This document shows positions 5,524-12,187 of a DNA stretch of 12,187 bases, piece after piece. Below the pieces are notes generated by a model. The model worked only from the letters and a program-made list of their open reading frames with translations, did not search any database and was not told the origin of the DNA. Position 1 is the stretch's first letter, and every line of letters begins with the position of its first letter. The position numbers and the translations under genes were made by a program. The DNA comes from Planctomycetota bacterium (GTDB taxonomy: Bacteria > Planctomycetota > Brocadiia > JAJRTI01), in NCBI GenBank assembly GCA_024278415.1, contig JAJRTI010000048.1, positions 1 through 12,187 of the forward strand, in the 5' to 3' direction.

Positions 5524-8345
5524 CCTGTCCCCCACACCCGGCGACCCGCTTGCGATTGCCCAGCATGCTGGCGATCTGCTTGGCCTTCTCCGCGGTCGCC
5601 GCGGCCGGCCCGTCAGACCGGTGGTTGTCGCTGGCACAAGGAGCGTGGGACCCCGACACGAAGCTTCGCTACCTCAACGAGGCCGTGGCCGCGGAGCCGT
5701 CCTCGTGGATCCCGTGGGCCATGCGTGCGGAGGCGTACTTGGCCCGGCGAGCGTACACGGTCGCGATTCGAGACGCGTCGAGGGCCACCAAACTCAACCC
5801 TCGCGAGTGGAGGCCATGGAGCATCCTCGCCGAGGCCCGCCTCCACCTTGGGCAAAACAAACAAGCCGCGCAGGCGGCAACCCAAGCCATCGCCATGAAG
5901 CCGGGCGAAGCCTCCCCGCACGCGATTCGAGCGGAAGCCTACCTCCGACTCGGCAACATGCGCCAGGCCGCAGACGACGCATCCACCGCGCTCTATATCA
6001 AGCCCCTCAACCCGCAAGCGCTTCGCACGCGCGTGGACGCGCGCCTGGCGATGGGACAGTACGCGCGCGCACTTGACGACCTCAACGCGTTGCTCGGATT
6101 CAACAACGCGGATGTGTTCGCACTGCGCCGCCGCGCGCGCGCGTTCGCGGCCTTGGGCCGGCTCGACGAGGCGTTGCGGGACTGCGACGCCTTGGCCGCG
6201 AACGACCCACGGTCAACCGATCCCCTGCTGCTCAAGGCGGACGTGCTCAACAGCGTCGGCAAGCACCTCGACGCCGCGGCCGCGATCCAGGCCGCGATCC
6301 AGCAGCACCAGCAAAACCCCATGCTCTGGGTCGCTCTGGGCGAAACGTACGCCCGCGCCGGCCGCAAAGCCGACGCGCTGCACGCGTTCAACGCCGCGCT
6401 CAAGCTCAACCCCAGCGACGCCCAGGCGCTCGCGGCCCGCGCGGAGCTGCGGCGCACTCAGCGGGACTACGACGCCGCGCTTACCGATGCCACCGCCGCG
6501 CTCGAACTCGACCCGCACAGCGCGTTTGCACGCGTCACCCGCGCAGCCGTGCACGCGGAGCGAGAAGACTGGGCCGCCGCTATCAAGGATCTCAACGCCG
6601 CGCTCGCCGACGAGCCTGGGTACCGCGATGCGCTGCGCCTGCGCGCCCGCGTCTATCGCATGACCCATGAGTGGGATCTCGCGATCCGAGACGCAAAGCG
6701 CCTGATCGCGGCGACGCGCACGCCCAAGGGGCGCGCCAAGGCGTATATCGATCTCGGGCTCGCGCATGCCGCCAAGGGCCAGTATCGCACGGCCGTGCGC
6801 GTGCTCAACCGGGCCGTGGAACTCGCCCCCGGCCTGGCGGAGACGTACTTCGCCCGCGCCAACGCACACCGCATGAACGGCGAGCCGGCCAAGGGACTGC
6901 CGGACTGCGACAAAGGCATCAAGCTCATGCCCGACTCTGCATACGGCCGGCTCCTGCGCGGGGTCTGCTATTTCCAGATGGAGGACATGGCCAAAGCCAG
7001 CGCCGATCTGGCCGCGGCGGTCCGGCTCGACAAACGCCAGGAATGGATCGCATGGATTCAGGCCTTCCGAGCGGAGACCTTTCGCCAGCAGAAGCGCTAC
7101 CGGGAGAGCATCGCCGCGGCCACGATCGCGTTGGGCAGCCGGCCCAAGCTCGCCCACCCCATGGCCTATGTTGTGCGCGGGGCGTCGCGCCGCGCGAGTG
7201 GCGATTCTCCCGGAGCCGTGCGCGATACGACCGCGGCCATTCGCTTGCGCCCGGACTTGGCCATCGCGTACGCAGAGCGCGGCGCCGCTTACCGCGCCCT
7301 GCACGAGTATGCGAAAGCCATCGACGATTGCGACCAGGCGATCGCGCTGCTGCCCATGCTCGATTTGGCTTACTACGAACGCGGCCACGCCGCGCTCGCC
7401 CAATACCGCGGCCACGAAGCGCCCACACAAGCCAGCGTCGCCGCACTCAAGGCGATCATGACCGGCATGGGCGGGCCCGACGTGCCGTTCGAGTTGGCCC
7501 GATCCGCACCCGAACCCGCAGCCCCCGTGCCCTTCCCAACGCCGTTGCCCACGCCCAGCCGGCCCTACACGCCGGAGCCCGTGGATACCGAAGCTGACAA
7601 GTCCGACACCCACCCTCTTGACCGCGCGGCGTCGGACTTTCGCATGCTGCTCCGCATGGGCTACAAGCCCAGGGAGTCCGCGGCCGGCCTAGCCGCGTGC
7701 CTCCACGAGATGGCCCGTTTCGAGGAAGCCATCGCGGCCTGCAATGCCGGACTCGCCAAGCACGCGAAAGACGCGCGCCTGCTCTGTGCGCGGGCCGCGG
7801 CCAAGTACGCCATGGGCCACGCCGCAGCCGGTTTGGCCGACGCCCGCGCAGCCGTCGCCGCGGAACCCCAGTCCGGCGAAGCCGCGCTAACCCTGGCCTA
7901 CGGCCTCGCTCTGGCCAGACGCTGGCCAGAGGCTGCGGCCGCATGCGGCCGCGCACTCGCGGCGCGGCCCGACACGTATACCGCGGCCCGCGCAACGCTG
8001 TTGCGCTTCGCGGCGCAGGCCCACGCCGCGACGGCTGATGCGGCGCTGGCCTCCCTGCGCCAGCGCCTACAGGCTCGCGGCCGCGACGCTACGGCCTGGC
8101 CCAGCCCAATCGCAACGGCGCTCGCGGCAGGCGAAAACCTGCGGACGTTCGCCGAGCGAGTGGCCACGGCCAGTGAAGAGCACATCGCGCGGCGCCGGCT
8201 CAGCCAAGCAAGCTACTACTTCGGCGCGGCCGCGCTCGCAGCCGGCCGCCGCATCCAGGCCCGGGCCGCGTTCCAGCGCGCGGTGTCGCTCGACACGCCT
8301 CAAGTCATCGAACACACGCTCGCGGCTCGTGAGCTGCGCAGATAG
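5520..8345 (+). CDS. Exported giant TPR-repeat protein
   Basis: Product of 941 residues, predicted periplasmic or cell-surface. Residues 1-29 look like a Sec signal peptide: arginines at 10 and 12, then the hydrophobic stretch MLAICLAFSAVAAAG. The Cys is not in a proper lipobox. About 17 TPR units of near 34 residues follow, to about residue 645, for example PSDAQALAARAELRRTQRDY. A Pro/Thr-rich linker (about 660-700) leads to three or four more TPRs, ending with YYFGAAALAAGRRIQARAAFQRAV near the C-terminus. No catalytic motif is seen. TPR solenoids bind proteins, so a scaffold or load-sensing role beside the stator-like genes is plausible but inferred. The ATG at 5520 keeps the basic N-region; the ATG at 5565 would also give a hydrophobic start. 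The promoter or leader must lie in or upstream of the heptamer array. Confidence 0.88.
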   Translation: MTCPPHPATRLRLPSMLAICLAFSAVAAAGPSDRWLSLAQGAWDPDTKLRYLNEAVAAEPSSWIPWAMRAEAYLARRAYTVAIRDASRATKLNPREWRPWSILAEARLHLGQNKQAAQAATQAIAMKPGEASPHAIRAEAYLRLGNMRQAADDASTALYIKPLNPQALRTRVDARLAMGQYARALDDLNALLGFNNADVFALRRRARAFAALGRLDEALRDCDALAANDPRSTDPLLLKADVLNSVGKHLDAAAAIQAAIQQHQQNPMLWVALGETYARAGRKADALHAFNAALKLNPSDAQALAARAELRRTQRDYDAALTDATAALELDPHSAFARVTRAAVHAEREDWAAAIKDLNAALADEPGYRDALRLRARVYRMTHEWDLAIRDAKRLIAATRTPKGRAKAYIDLGLAHAAKGQYRTAVRVLNRAVELAPGLAETYFARANAHRMNGEPAKGLPDCDKGIKLMPDSAYGRLLRGVCYFQMEDMAKASADLAAAVRLDKRQEWIAWIQAFRAETFRQQKRYRESIAAATIALGSRPKLAHPMAYVVRGASRRASGDSPGAVRDTTAAIRLRPDLAIAYAERGAAYRALHEYAKAIDDCDQAIALLPMLDLAYYERGHAALAQYRGHEAPTQASVAALKAIMTGMGGPDVPFELARSAPEPAAPVPFPTPLPTPSRPYTPEPVDTEADKSDTHPLDRAASDFRMLLRMGYKPRESAAGLAACLHEMARFEEAIAACNAGLAKHAKDARLLCARAAAKYAMGHAAAGLADARAAVAAEPQSGEAALTLAYGLALARRWPEAAAACGRALAARPDTYTAARATLLRFAAQAHAATADAALASLRQRLQARGRDATAWPSPIATALAAGENLRTFAERVATASEEHIARRRLSQASYYFGAAALAAGRRIQARAAFQRAVSLDTPQVIEHTLAARELRR

Positions 8346-8400
8346 GTCGAGCCGTGTTCGCCTCTCGGCGGAAACCAAACACCTACAACCGCTCCCTTCC

Positions 8401-10593
8401 ATGCACTGCCCCGAATGCCAACATATCATGACGTCGGACTGGCTCGAGCCAAGCGCCGGTCTGCACTGCCCACATTGTGGCTGTCACGTCATCGACCCGT
8501 TGCCCGGCCTCCCGCTGATCGTCCCGCGTCGGGCTCGGCGTGCGGCCCCTTGGCTCGTGGCGGCCGCTATCCTGCTCGTGTTGGCGGCCGGCGCCGCCGC
8601 GCTTGTGTGGCGCGGTGGCCGCAAGAGGCGGCCGCAGCGCCCGGCGGCAGTGGCCAAGGCGGAGCGGCCTGCGCCCCCCCAAGTCGCGGATCGCCCCGAG
8701 CCGTCGGCCGACCAACCCAAGCCTACTGAGCCCAAGCCACCCGCTGACAAGCCCAAAGCCGAGCAGCAGAAGAAGGACGAAAAGGCAAAGGAAAAGGAAA
8801 GAGAGAAACCGAAGCCCCCCGAAAAGCCTCGGCCCAGCGACACACCGACCGCGCCGGACGGCCTGCCCATACCGACCGGGCAGAAGGAGAAGGACCAGCG
8901 CGTGCGCGAGCCGGAGCCGCGACGGCGCCCCCCCCCGCCCCAGCCGAGTGGCGCCGGAACCCCGCCAGGCGCGGGCAAGGCGGGCGGAACGGCCGGCGGG
9001 CCGCGGCCCACCCGCGGAGGCGCGCCTCGGCTTGCCCTGCGTCCGGTGATCTTCTACGGCCTTAGCGCGGTGACCGGGATCGCATTCTCGCCCCAGCAAC
9101 TCAAGCTCGCGTCCGCCCACCGCGACGGCTCCGTGCGGGTGTGGGACATGACTGGGGCGAGCGATAAGCCACTGGTGATCAAGTGCGAGTCCGGCCGGCC
9201 GCTGGCCGTGGCGTTCCATCCCGATGGCCGGCATTGTGCGGTGATGACCGCCAACACAGTCGAGTTGTTCGCGCTCCCCACCGGCACGTGGATCGGCCGC
9301 ATCGACTCCCAGGCTGCGCTGTCGTCCATGGCGATCTCGCGCAGCGGCGAGTATCTCGCCACGGCCGAGCGCGACGGCGCGGTCGTGCTGCGTTCCTTGC
9401 GGTCACTGCGCGTCACCAACCGGCTCGCTAGTTGTGGCGGCACACAGGCGCTCGCCTGGTCCGAGCGCTACGGCGACATCGCCGTCGCGTGCGCGGACAA
9501 CGCGGTGCGGTTGTGGAACCCGGAGGTGGCCGACGCCCCCCGCCTGCTCGTGGGCCACCTCGACTGGGTCTCCTCTATCGCCATCGCAGACGCGGCGAGC
9601 AGGGTCGTGACCGGCTCATGGGACGCGACGGTGCGCGTGTGGGACCGCAGCACGGACAAGTGCACCGCCGTCCTCCGCGGCCATGCCAACCGCGTCACGG
9701 CCGTGGCCTGCACGCCGGGTGCGGAGGCCGTCGCGTCAGGCGACGATTCCGGCATTGTGAAGGTGTGGTCGCTTCGCCCCCCGATCGATATCGCGACCTT
9801 CCACGGCCACACGGGCCGCGTCACGGGCCTCGTATTCGTCGCACGGAATTGGGTTGTCAGCGCGTCTGAAGACGGCTCAGCCAGGGCGTGGCGCGTCCCC
9901 CCGCCACCGGCCATCCAACCGAAGACCGCGAAGCGCTACACCGACCACATCGAGGCCGGCGCCCGTTACACGGCCGCCAAGCAGCAAGGCAAAGCCGCGG
10001 CCGAATACCGCGCGGCCGCGGGCCTGCGACCGGAGTATGCGGAGCCGCACTTGTTGCTGGCCGAGTCTCTCGTGGCGGCGGGCAAACCCGGAGACGCCGT
10101 CTCATCCTACCGCCGCGCGCTGGAACTGAACCCCGAATGCGGCTGGGCTTGGCACCGGCTGGGGCTGTGCCTGCTCCAAGCCGGACACACGAACTCGGGC
10201 AGCACGGTGCTCCTCAAGGCGCGCGAGAAGTTCCCCGCGCTTGCGATGTCGCGCTTGCCACTGGCCCAAGCGCTGCTCGCGGCCAAGCGCTACGAAGCCG
10301 CGGCCGCGGAGTTCGCGGCCGAACTCAAGCAGCACCTCCGCTCCCCGGAGGCCCTTCTCGGTCTGGGCCAGGCCCGCGCCGGGCAAGCGCGCTGGCGGGA
10401 GGCCATCGACGCTTTTCGGCGAGCCATCGACCTCAAGCGGGGGTACGCTCCCGCCTACGCGGGCATCGTCACCGCGTACCTCTCCATGCAGCCGCCACAG
10501 CGGGATGAAGCAAAAGCCTGGGCCAAGCTCGCGGAGAGTTTGGGAATCCAGCTTCCTAAGCAGACGCAAGACCGGTTGGATGAGTCGAACTGA
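8401..10593 (+). CDS. Zinc ribbon, membrane helix, WD40 propeller and TPR protein
   Basis: Product of 730 residues. Order of parts: zinc ribbon (CPEC 3-6, CPHC 23-26); arginine cluster (43-47); one membrane helix (about 49-70); a long Pro/Lys/Glu-rich linker (about 72-215); seven WD40 units (about 216-500), with clear WD ends at Trp248-Asp249 and Trp414-Asp415 and GH-type starts such as LRGHANRVTAV; then TPR units (about 511-720). Seven units make a complete beta-propeller. Basic residues flank both sides of the helix, so the side on which the propeller lies is uncertain; a cytoplasmic ribbon would place it outside. The frame is open upstream, but the ATG at 8401 is where the ribbon begins, 55 nt after the TPR gene. 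No clear Shine-Dalgarno sequence. A C9 run (8928-8936) sits in the linker. It is likely a partner of the upstream stator-like genes; that is inference. Confidence 0.88.
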   Translation: MHCPECQHIMTSDWLEPSAGLHCPHCGCHVIDPLPGLPLIVPRRARRAAPWLVAAAILLVLAAGAAALVWRGGRKRRPQRPAAVAKAERPAPPQVADRPEPSADQPKPTEPKPPADKPKAEQQKKDEKAKEKEREKPKPPEKPRPSDTPTAPDGLPIPTGQKEKDQRVREPEPRRRPPPPQPSGAGTPPGAGKAGGTAGGPRPTRGGAPRLALRPVIFYGLSAVTGIAFSPQQLKLASAHRDGSVRVWDMTGASDKPLVIKCESGRPLAVAFHPDGRHCAVMTANTVELFALPTGTWIGRIDSQAALSSMAISRSGEYLATAERDGAVVLRSLRSLRVTNRLASCGGTQALAWSERYGDIAVACADNAVRLWNPEVADAPRLLVGHLDWVSSIAIADAASRVVTGSWDATVRVWDRSTDKCTAVLRGHANRVTAVACTPGAEAVASGDDSGIVKVWSLRPPIDIATFHGHTGRVTGLVFVARNWVVSASEDGSARAWRVPPPPAIQPKTAKRYTDHIEAGARYTAAKQQGKAAAEYRAAAGLRPEYAEPHLLLAESLVAAGKPGDAVSSYRRALELNPECGWAWHRLGLCLLQAGHTNSGSTVLLKAREKFPALAMSRLPLAQALLAAKRYEAAAAEFAAELKQHLRSPEALLGLGQARAGQARWREAIDAFRRAIDLKRGYAPAYAGIVTAYLSMQPPQRDEAKAWAKLAESLGIQLPKQTQDRLDESN

Positions 10594-10771
10594 GCGAGGG
10601 ACGCGCCCGGGGACATGAATCCACCGGTCGGCGGACGTTTCGCCAAAGGACGCGAAGCATTCGCCTGCCGTGCGGGGGGGGGCCCGGGCCTGCCCTTTGC
10701 CCACATCTCCGGGCTTCGAAGGAGTCCCTGTCGCACAGGCGCGAGGCCCCCAACGGGGTCCCGTATGCTAG

Positions 10772-10804
10772 CCCAGGGTTGCGGCCGCAGGCCGCTACCC
10801 TGGG
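10772..10804 (+). repeat. Hairpin of the CCCAGGGTTGCG family
   Basis: CCCAGGGT pairs with ACCCTGGG. After a T-T mismatch, GCGGCC pairs with GGCCGC around the loop GCA. The outer part (CCCAGGGTTGCG) is nearly identical to the left arm of the hairpin at 10997-11029 (CCCGGGGTTGCG), with matching changes in the opposite arm. Confidence 0.75.
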
Positions 10805-10830
10805 AACAGGGCGCCAAGACCTATCGTTTT

Positions 10831-10890
10831 CTCCTTCCTACCGCCTTCCCGATCCCGCAAGTGCGGGATCGGGAAGGCGGTGGGAAGGAG
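10831..10890. repeat. Near-perfect 60-nt palindrome
   Basis: Bases 10831-10859 pair with 10862-10890: 28 Watson-Crick pairs and one T-G pair, with only AG (10860-10861) between the arms. The innermost 19 bp (10841-10859 with 10862-10880) are perfect. No T tract follows on either strand, so it is not a canonical terminator. It would form a very stable RNA hairpin or a DNA cruciform. Confidence 0.9.
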
Positions 10891-10996
10891 GGGAAGTTGC
10901 GCGCACCCAAGGCCAACGACGTTGCGTCGGTTTGCCTAGGGTTCAGTGGACGGACACAACCCCATTCGGGGTTGGCTCGGCATGGGAGTCTCTGCC

Positions 10997-11029
10997 CCCG
11001 GGGTTGCGCACGCCGTGCGCAACCCCGGG
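10997..11029 (+). repeat. Perfect 15-bp hairpin, CCCGGGGTTGCG family
   Basis: CCCGGGGTTGCGCA pairs with TGCGCAACCCCGGG, and C11011 with G11015, leaving a GCC loop. It is followed by CTTTAGGACACAAC and another small hairpin (11041-11055). A similar GGACACAAC-plus-hairpin unit lies at 10952-10974. These look like units of one interspersed palindromic repeat family. Confidence 0.8.
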
Positions 11030-11112
11030 CTTTAGGACACAACGCCGTTGGCGTTGATACTTACGTCGCGCAAAACCGCATGCGGTACACCGGTTGGTAG
11101 CACAGAACTGAA

Positions 11113-11142
11113 AAGGGCCGCCCAGGTCTACGGGCGGCCCTT
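11113..11142 (-). terminator. Rho-independent terminator of ilvE
   Basis: Perfect 11-bp stem AAGGGCCGCCC with GGGCGGCCCTT and an 8-nt loop. Read on the minus strand, the right arm runs into TTTTC. It lies 27 bp past the ilvE stop codon. On the plus strand the stem is followed by TTGGTT, a poor tract, so it mainly serves the minus-strand gene. Confidence 0.85.
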
Positions 11143-11169
11143 GGTTCATGTTGGGAGGCGTGCGCCGGC

Positions 11170-12036
11170 TCAGCCGCACTCCTCTTGGATGCGCTGGCGA
11201 AAGCGCTTCAGCAGCTTCAGCGTGATCTCGCCGGCTTTGCCGTCGCCGATCGCGCGCGTGTCCACCTTGACGACCGAGATGATCTCGCACGCGGTACCCG
11301 TGAGGAACACCTCGTCCGCGGCGTAGATGTCGAACAGCGTCATGTTCTCCTCGCGGGCTGGGATGCCAAGCTCGTCTGCGATCTCGAAAATGACACCGCG
11401 GGTGATGCCGCGCAGGATGCCCACGCTCGTGGGCGGTGTGAGCACGGCGCCGTCCTTGATGATGAAGATGTTGTCGCCCGTGCACTCGCACACGAAGCCG
11501 TCCTGGTTGAGCATGATGGCCTCAGGCACGCCCGCGCGCACAGCCTCGATTTTGGCGAGGATGTTGTTCAAGTAGTTAATGGACTTGATGCGCGGGTTGA
11601 GCGCCTGTGGGTGGTTCTGGAGCGTCGCCGCGGTCACGACCTCCAGCCCGTTCTGGTACATCTCCTCCGGGTAGAGCGCGATGTCGTCGTAGATGATGAT
11701 GACCTGCGGGTTGAGGCACTTGCCGGGGTCGAGCCCAAGTGTGCCGACCCCGCGTGTGGCGAGCAGACGGATATACGCGTAGCGCCCTTAGTTGGCGGCG
11801 ACCGTCTCCTCGACTGCCGCGACCATCTCTTCTTCGCTCAGCGGGATCTTGAGCATGATGGCGCGGCCCGAGTTGTAGAGCCGGTCGATGTGCTCTTGGA
11901 GCCGGAAGACCTTGCCGTTGTACACGCGAATGCCTTCAAATACGCCGTCGCCATACAGAAGGCCGTGGTCATAGACCGAGACCGTCGCCTGTTCCTTGGG
12001 GACCAGTGCGCCATTGACATAGACCAGTGGACCCAT
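11170..12036 (-). pseudogene. ilvE: Branched-chain amino acid aminotransferase, in-frame TAA at codon 83
   Basis: PLP-dependent fold-type IV transaminase that interconverts branched-chain amino acids and their 2-oxo acids. Codons 1-82 begin [15 protein letters not shown] and include [16 protein letters not shown], typical of the N-terminal domain. A TAA at 11788-11790 (codon 83) follows VEETVAAN. The same frame then continues at once with GRYAYIRLLATRGVGTLGLD, IKSINYLNNILAK (Lys151 the likely PLP lysine), CECTGDNIF and GTACEIISV to a TGA at 11170. All expected parts of a 288-codon gene are present without a frameshift, so only this codon is wrong. The plus-strand channel gene ends with TAA, which argues against code reassignment. 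Explanations are a very recent nonsense mutation, a sequencing or assembly error, or readthrough. The start has a good ribosome site (AAGGAG) and the gene has its own terminator. Confidence 0.9.
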
Positions 12037-12043
12037 GTTTCGT

Positions 12044-12049
12044 CTCCTT
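12044..12049 (-). promoter_or_regulatory. Ribosome binding site of ilvE
   Basis: AAGGAG on the minus strand, 7 nt before the ATG at 12034-12036. It decides the start against an in-frame ATG at 12123 whose extra residues do not resemble the family. Confidence 0.85.
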
Positions 12050-12123
12050 AACTTAGGGTGCAGGTCTGAACGTACGTAGTAAACTGGGCGTTCATTCCCG
12101 TGGTGCGCCGGCGCAGAATGCAC

Positions 12124-12140
12124 ATGCGCCGAAGGCGCAT
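12124..12140. repeat. Small perfect hairpin upstream of ilvE
   Basis: ATGCGCC-GAA-GGCGCAT on the plus strand. It shares the core GCCGAAGGC with the hairpin at 1607-1621. It lies about 90 bp upstream of the ilvE start. No clear promoter can be named in 12037-12187. Confidence 0.6.
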
Positions 12141-12187
12141 CACAACATAGCCCAGTGCAAGCTCGTTCGGTCGCGTCAGCGGGCGAA

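Larger units (their letters stand above)
10594..11169. other. Non-coding stretch rich in hairpins
   Basis: No convincing gene lies here between the convergent WD40 and ilvE genes. The frames open in this stretch have no recognisable protein sequence. Besides the separately listed structures, it holds a short hairpin GCGAA-GCA-TTCGC (10652-10664), a run of nine G (10674-10682), a hairpin CAACCCC-ATTC-GGGGTTG (10957-10974), a hairpin AACGCC-GTT-GGCGTT (11041-11055) and a 12-nt palindrome ACCGCATGCGGT (11075-11086). Confidence 0.75.

Noticed and set aside
5289..5659. Minus-strand frames encoding repeated GHWSLVI units
   Set aside because: They are translations of the CCAATGA heptamer array. Three units make 21 bp, so all three frames stay open and give the same peptide. 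No gene-like start or ribosome site.
6213..7613. A 466-codon minus-strand frame over the TPR gene
   Set aside because: Mirror of GC-rich TPR codons; the product is Gly/Arg/Ala-rich with no recognisable domain, while the plus strand shows regular 34-residue repeats.
10831..10890. Terminator of the WD40 gene
   Set aside because: Very strong stem, but it lies about 240 bp downstream and has no T tract on the plus strand.
10615..11100. Plus-strand frame of 161 codons after the WD40 gene
   Set aside because: It runs through several perfect palindromes, and its translation has no resemblance to a protein family; no ribosome site.
11788..11790. TAA reassigned as a sense codon
   Set aside because: The channel gene at 2981-3973 ends at TAA where its protein is expected to end, and TGA and TAG end the other genes. 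One in-frame TAA is better explained by mutation or error.

Overview
The window is GC-rich bacterial chromosome with seven intact protein genes on the plus strand and one interrupted gene on the minus strand. No tRNA, rRNA, CRISPR array or transposase gene is visible. Small N-terminal zinc ribbons of the MJ0042 type on membrane proteins, an ExbB-like gene followed by two ExbD-like genes, large TPR and WD40 proteins and abundant non-coding repeats are typical of Planctomycetota or a neighbouring deep-branching phylum. That placement is an inference from style, not from a marker tree.

Layout: (1) 1-111, an inverted copy of a composite heptamer repeat. (2) 120-1568, cysS (cysteinyl-tRNA synthetase). 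(3) 1575-1621, heptamers plus a hairpin. (4) 1655-2761, an old-yellow-enzyme-type flavin oxidoreductase. (5) 2762-2980, a palindromic element and an extended -10 promoter. (6) 2981-10593, five same-strand genes: a zinc-ribbon/MotA-TolQ-ExbB channel subunit; two single-pass ExbD/MotB-like subunits joined by an ATGA overlap; a 941-residue exported TPR protein; and a 730-residue protein with a zinc ribbon, one membrane helix, a seven-bladed WD40 propeller and TPRs. (7) 10594-11169, non-coding DNA packed with strong hairpins. (8) 11113-11142, a terminator for the minus-strand gene. (9) 11170-12036 (minus), ilvE with an in-frame TAA at codon 83.

The 2981-10593 block is the candidate system. The channel subunit and the first two small proteins have the layout of a proton-motive-force stator (5 A subunits : 2 B subunits in ExbBD, MotAB and ZorAB). 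Only one of the two B-like proteins carries the membrane aspartate that handles protons in known stators. The TPR and WD40/TPR proteins would be the scaffold or load partners. The known partners of Tol-Pal, TonB, flagellar or Zorya systems are absent from the window. Function is unknown.

The other notable feature is a composite repeat built as ATGGTTx heptamers, an 18-bp core, a GC hairpin and TGACCAx heptamers. It occurs in inverted form at 1-111, complete at 5263-5523 and partially at 1575-1621. Each copy ends close to a start codon.
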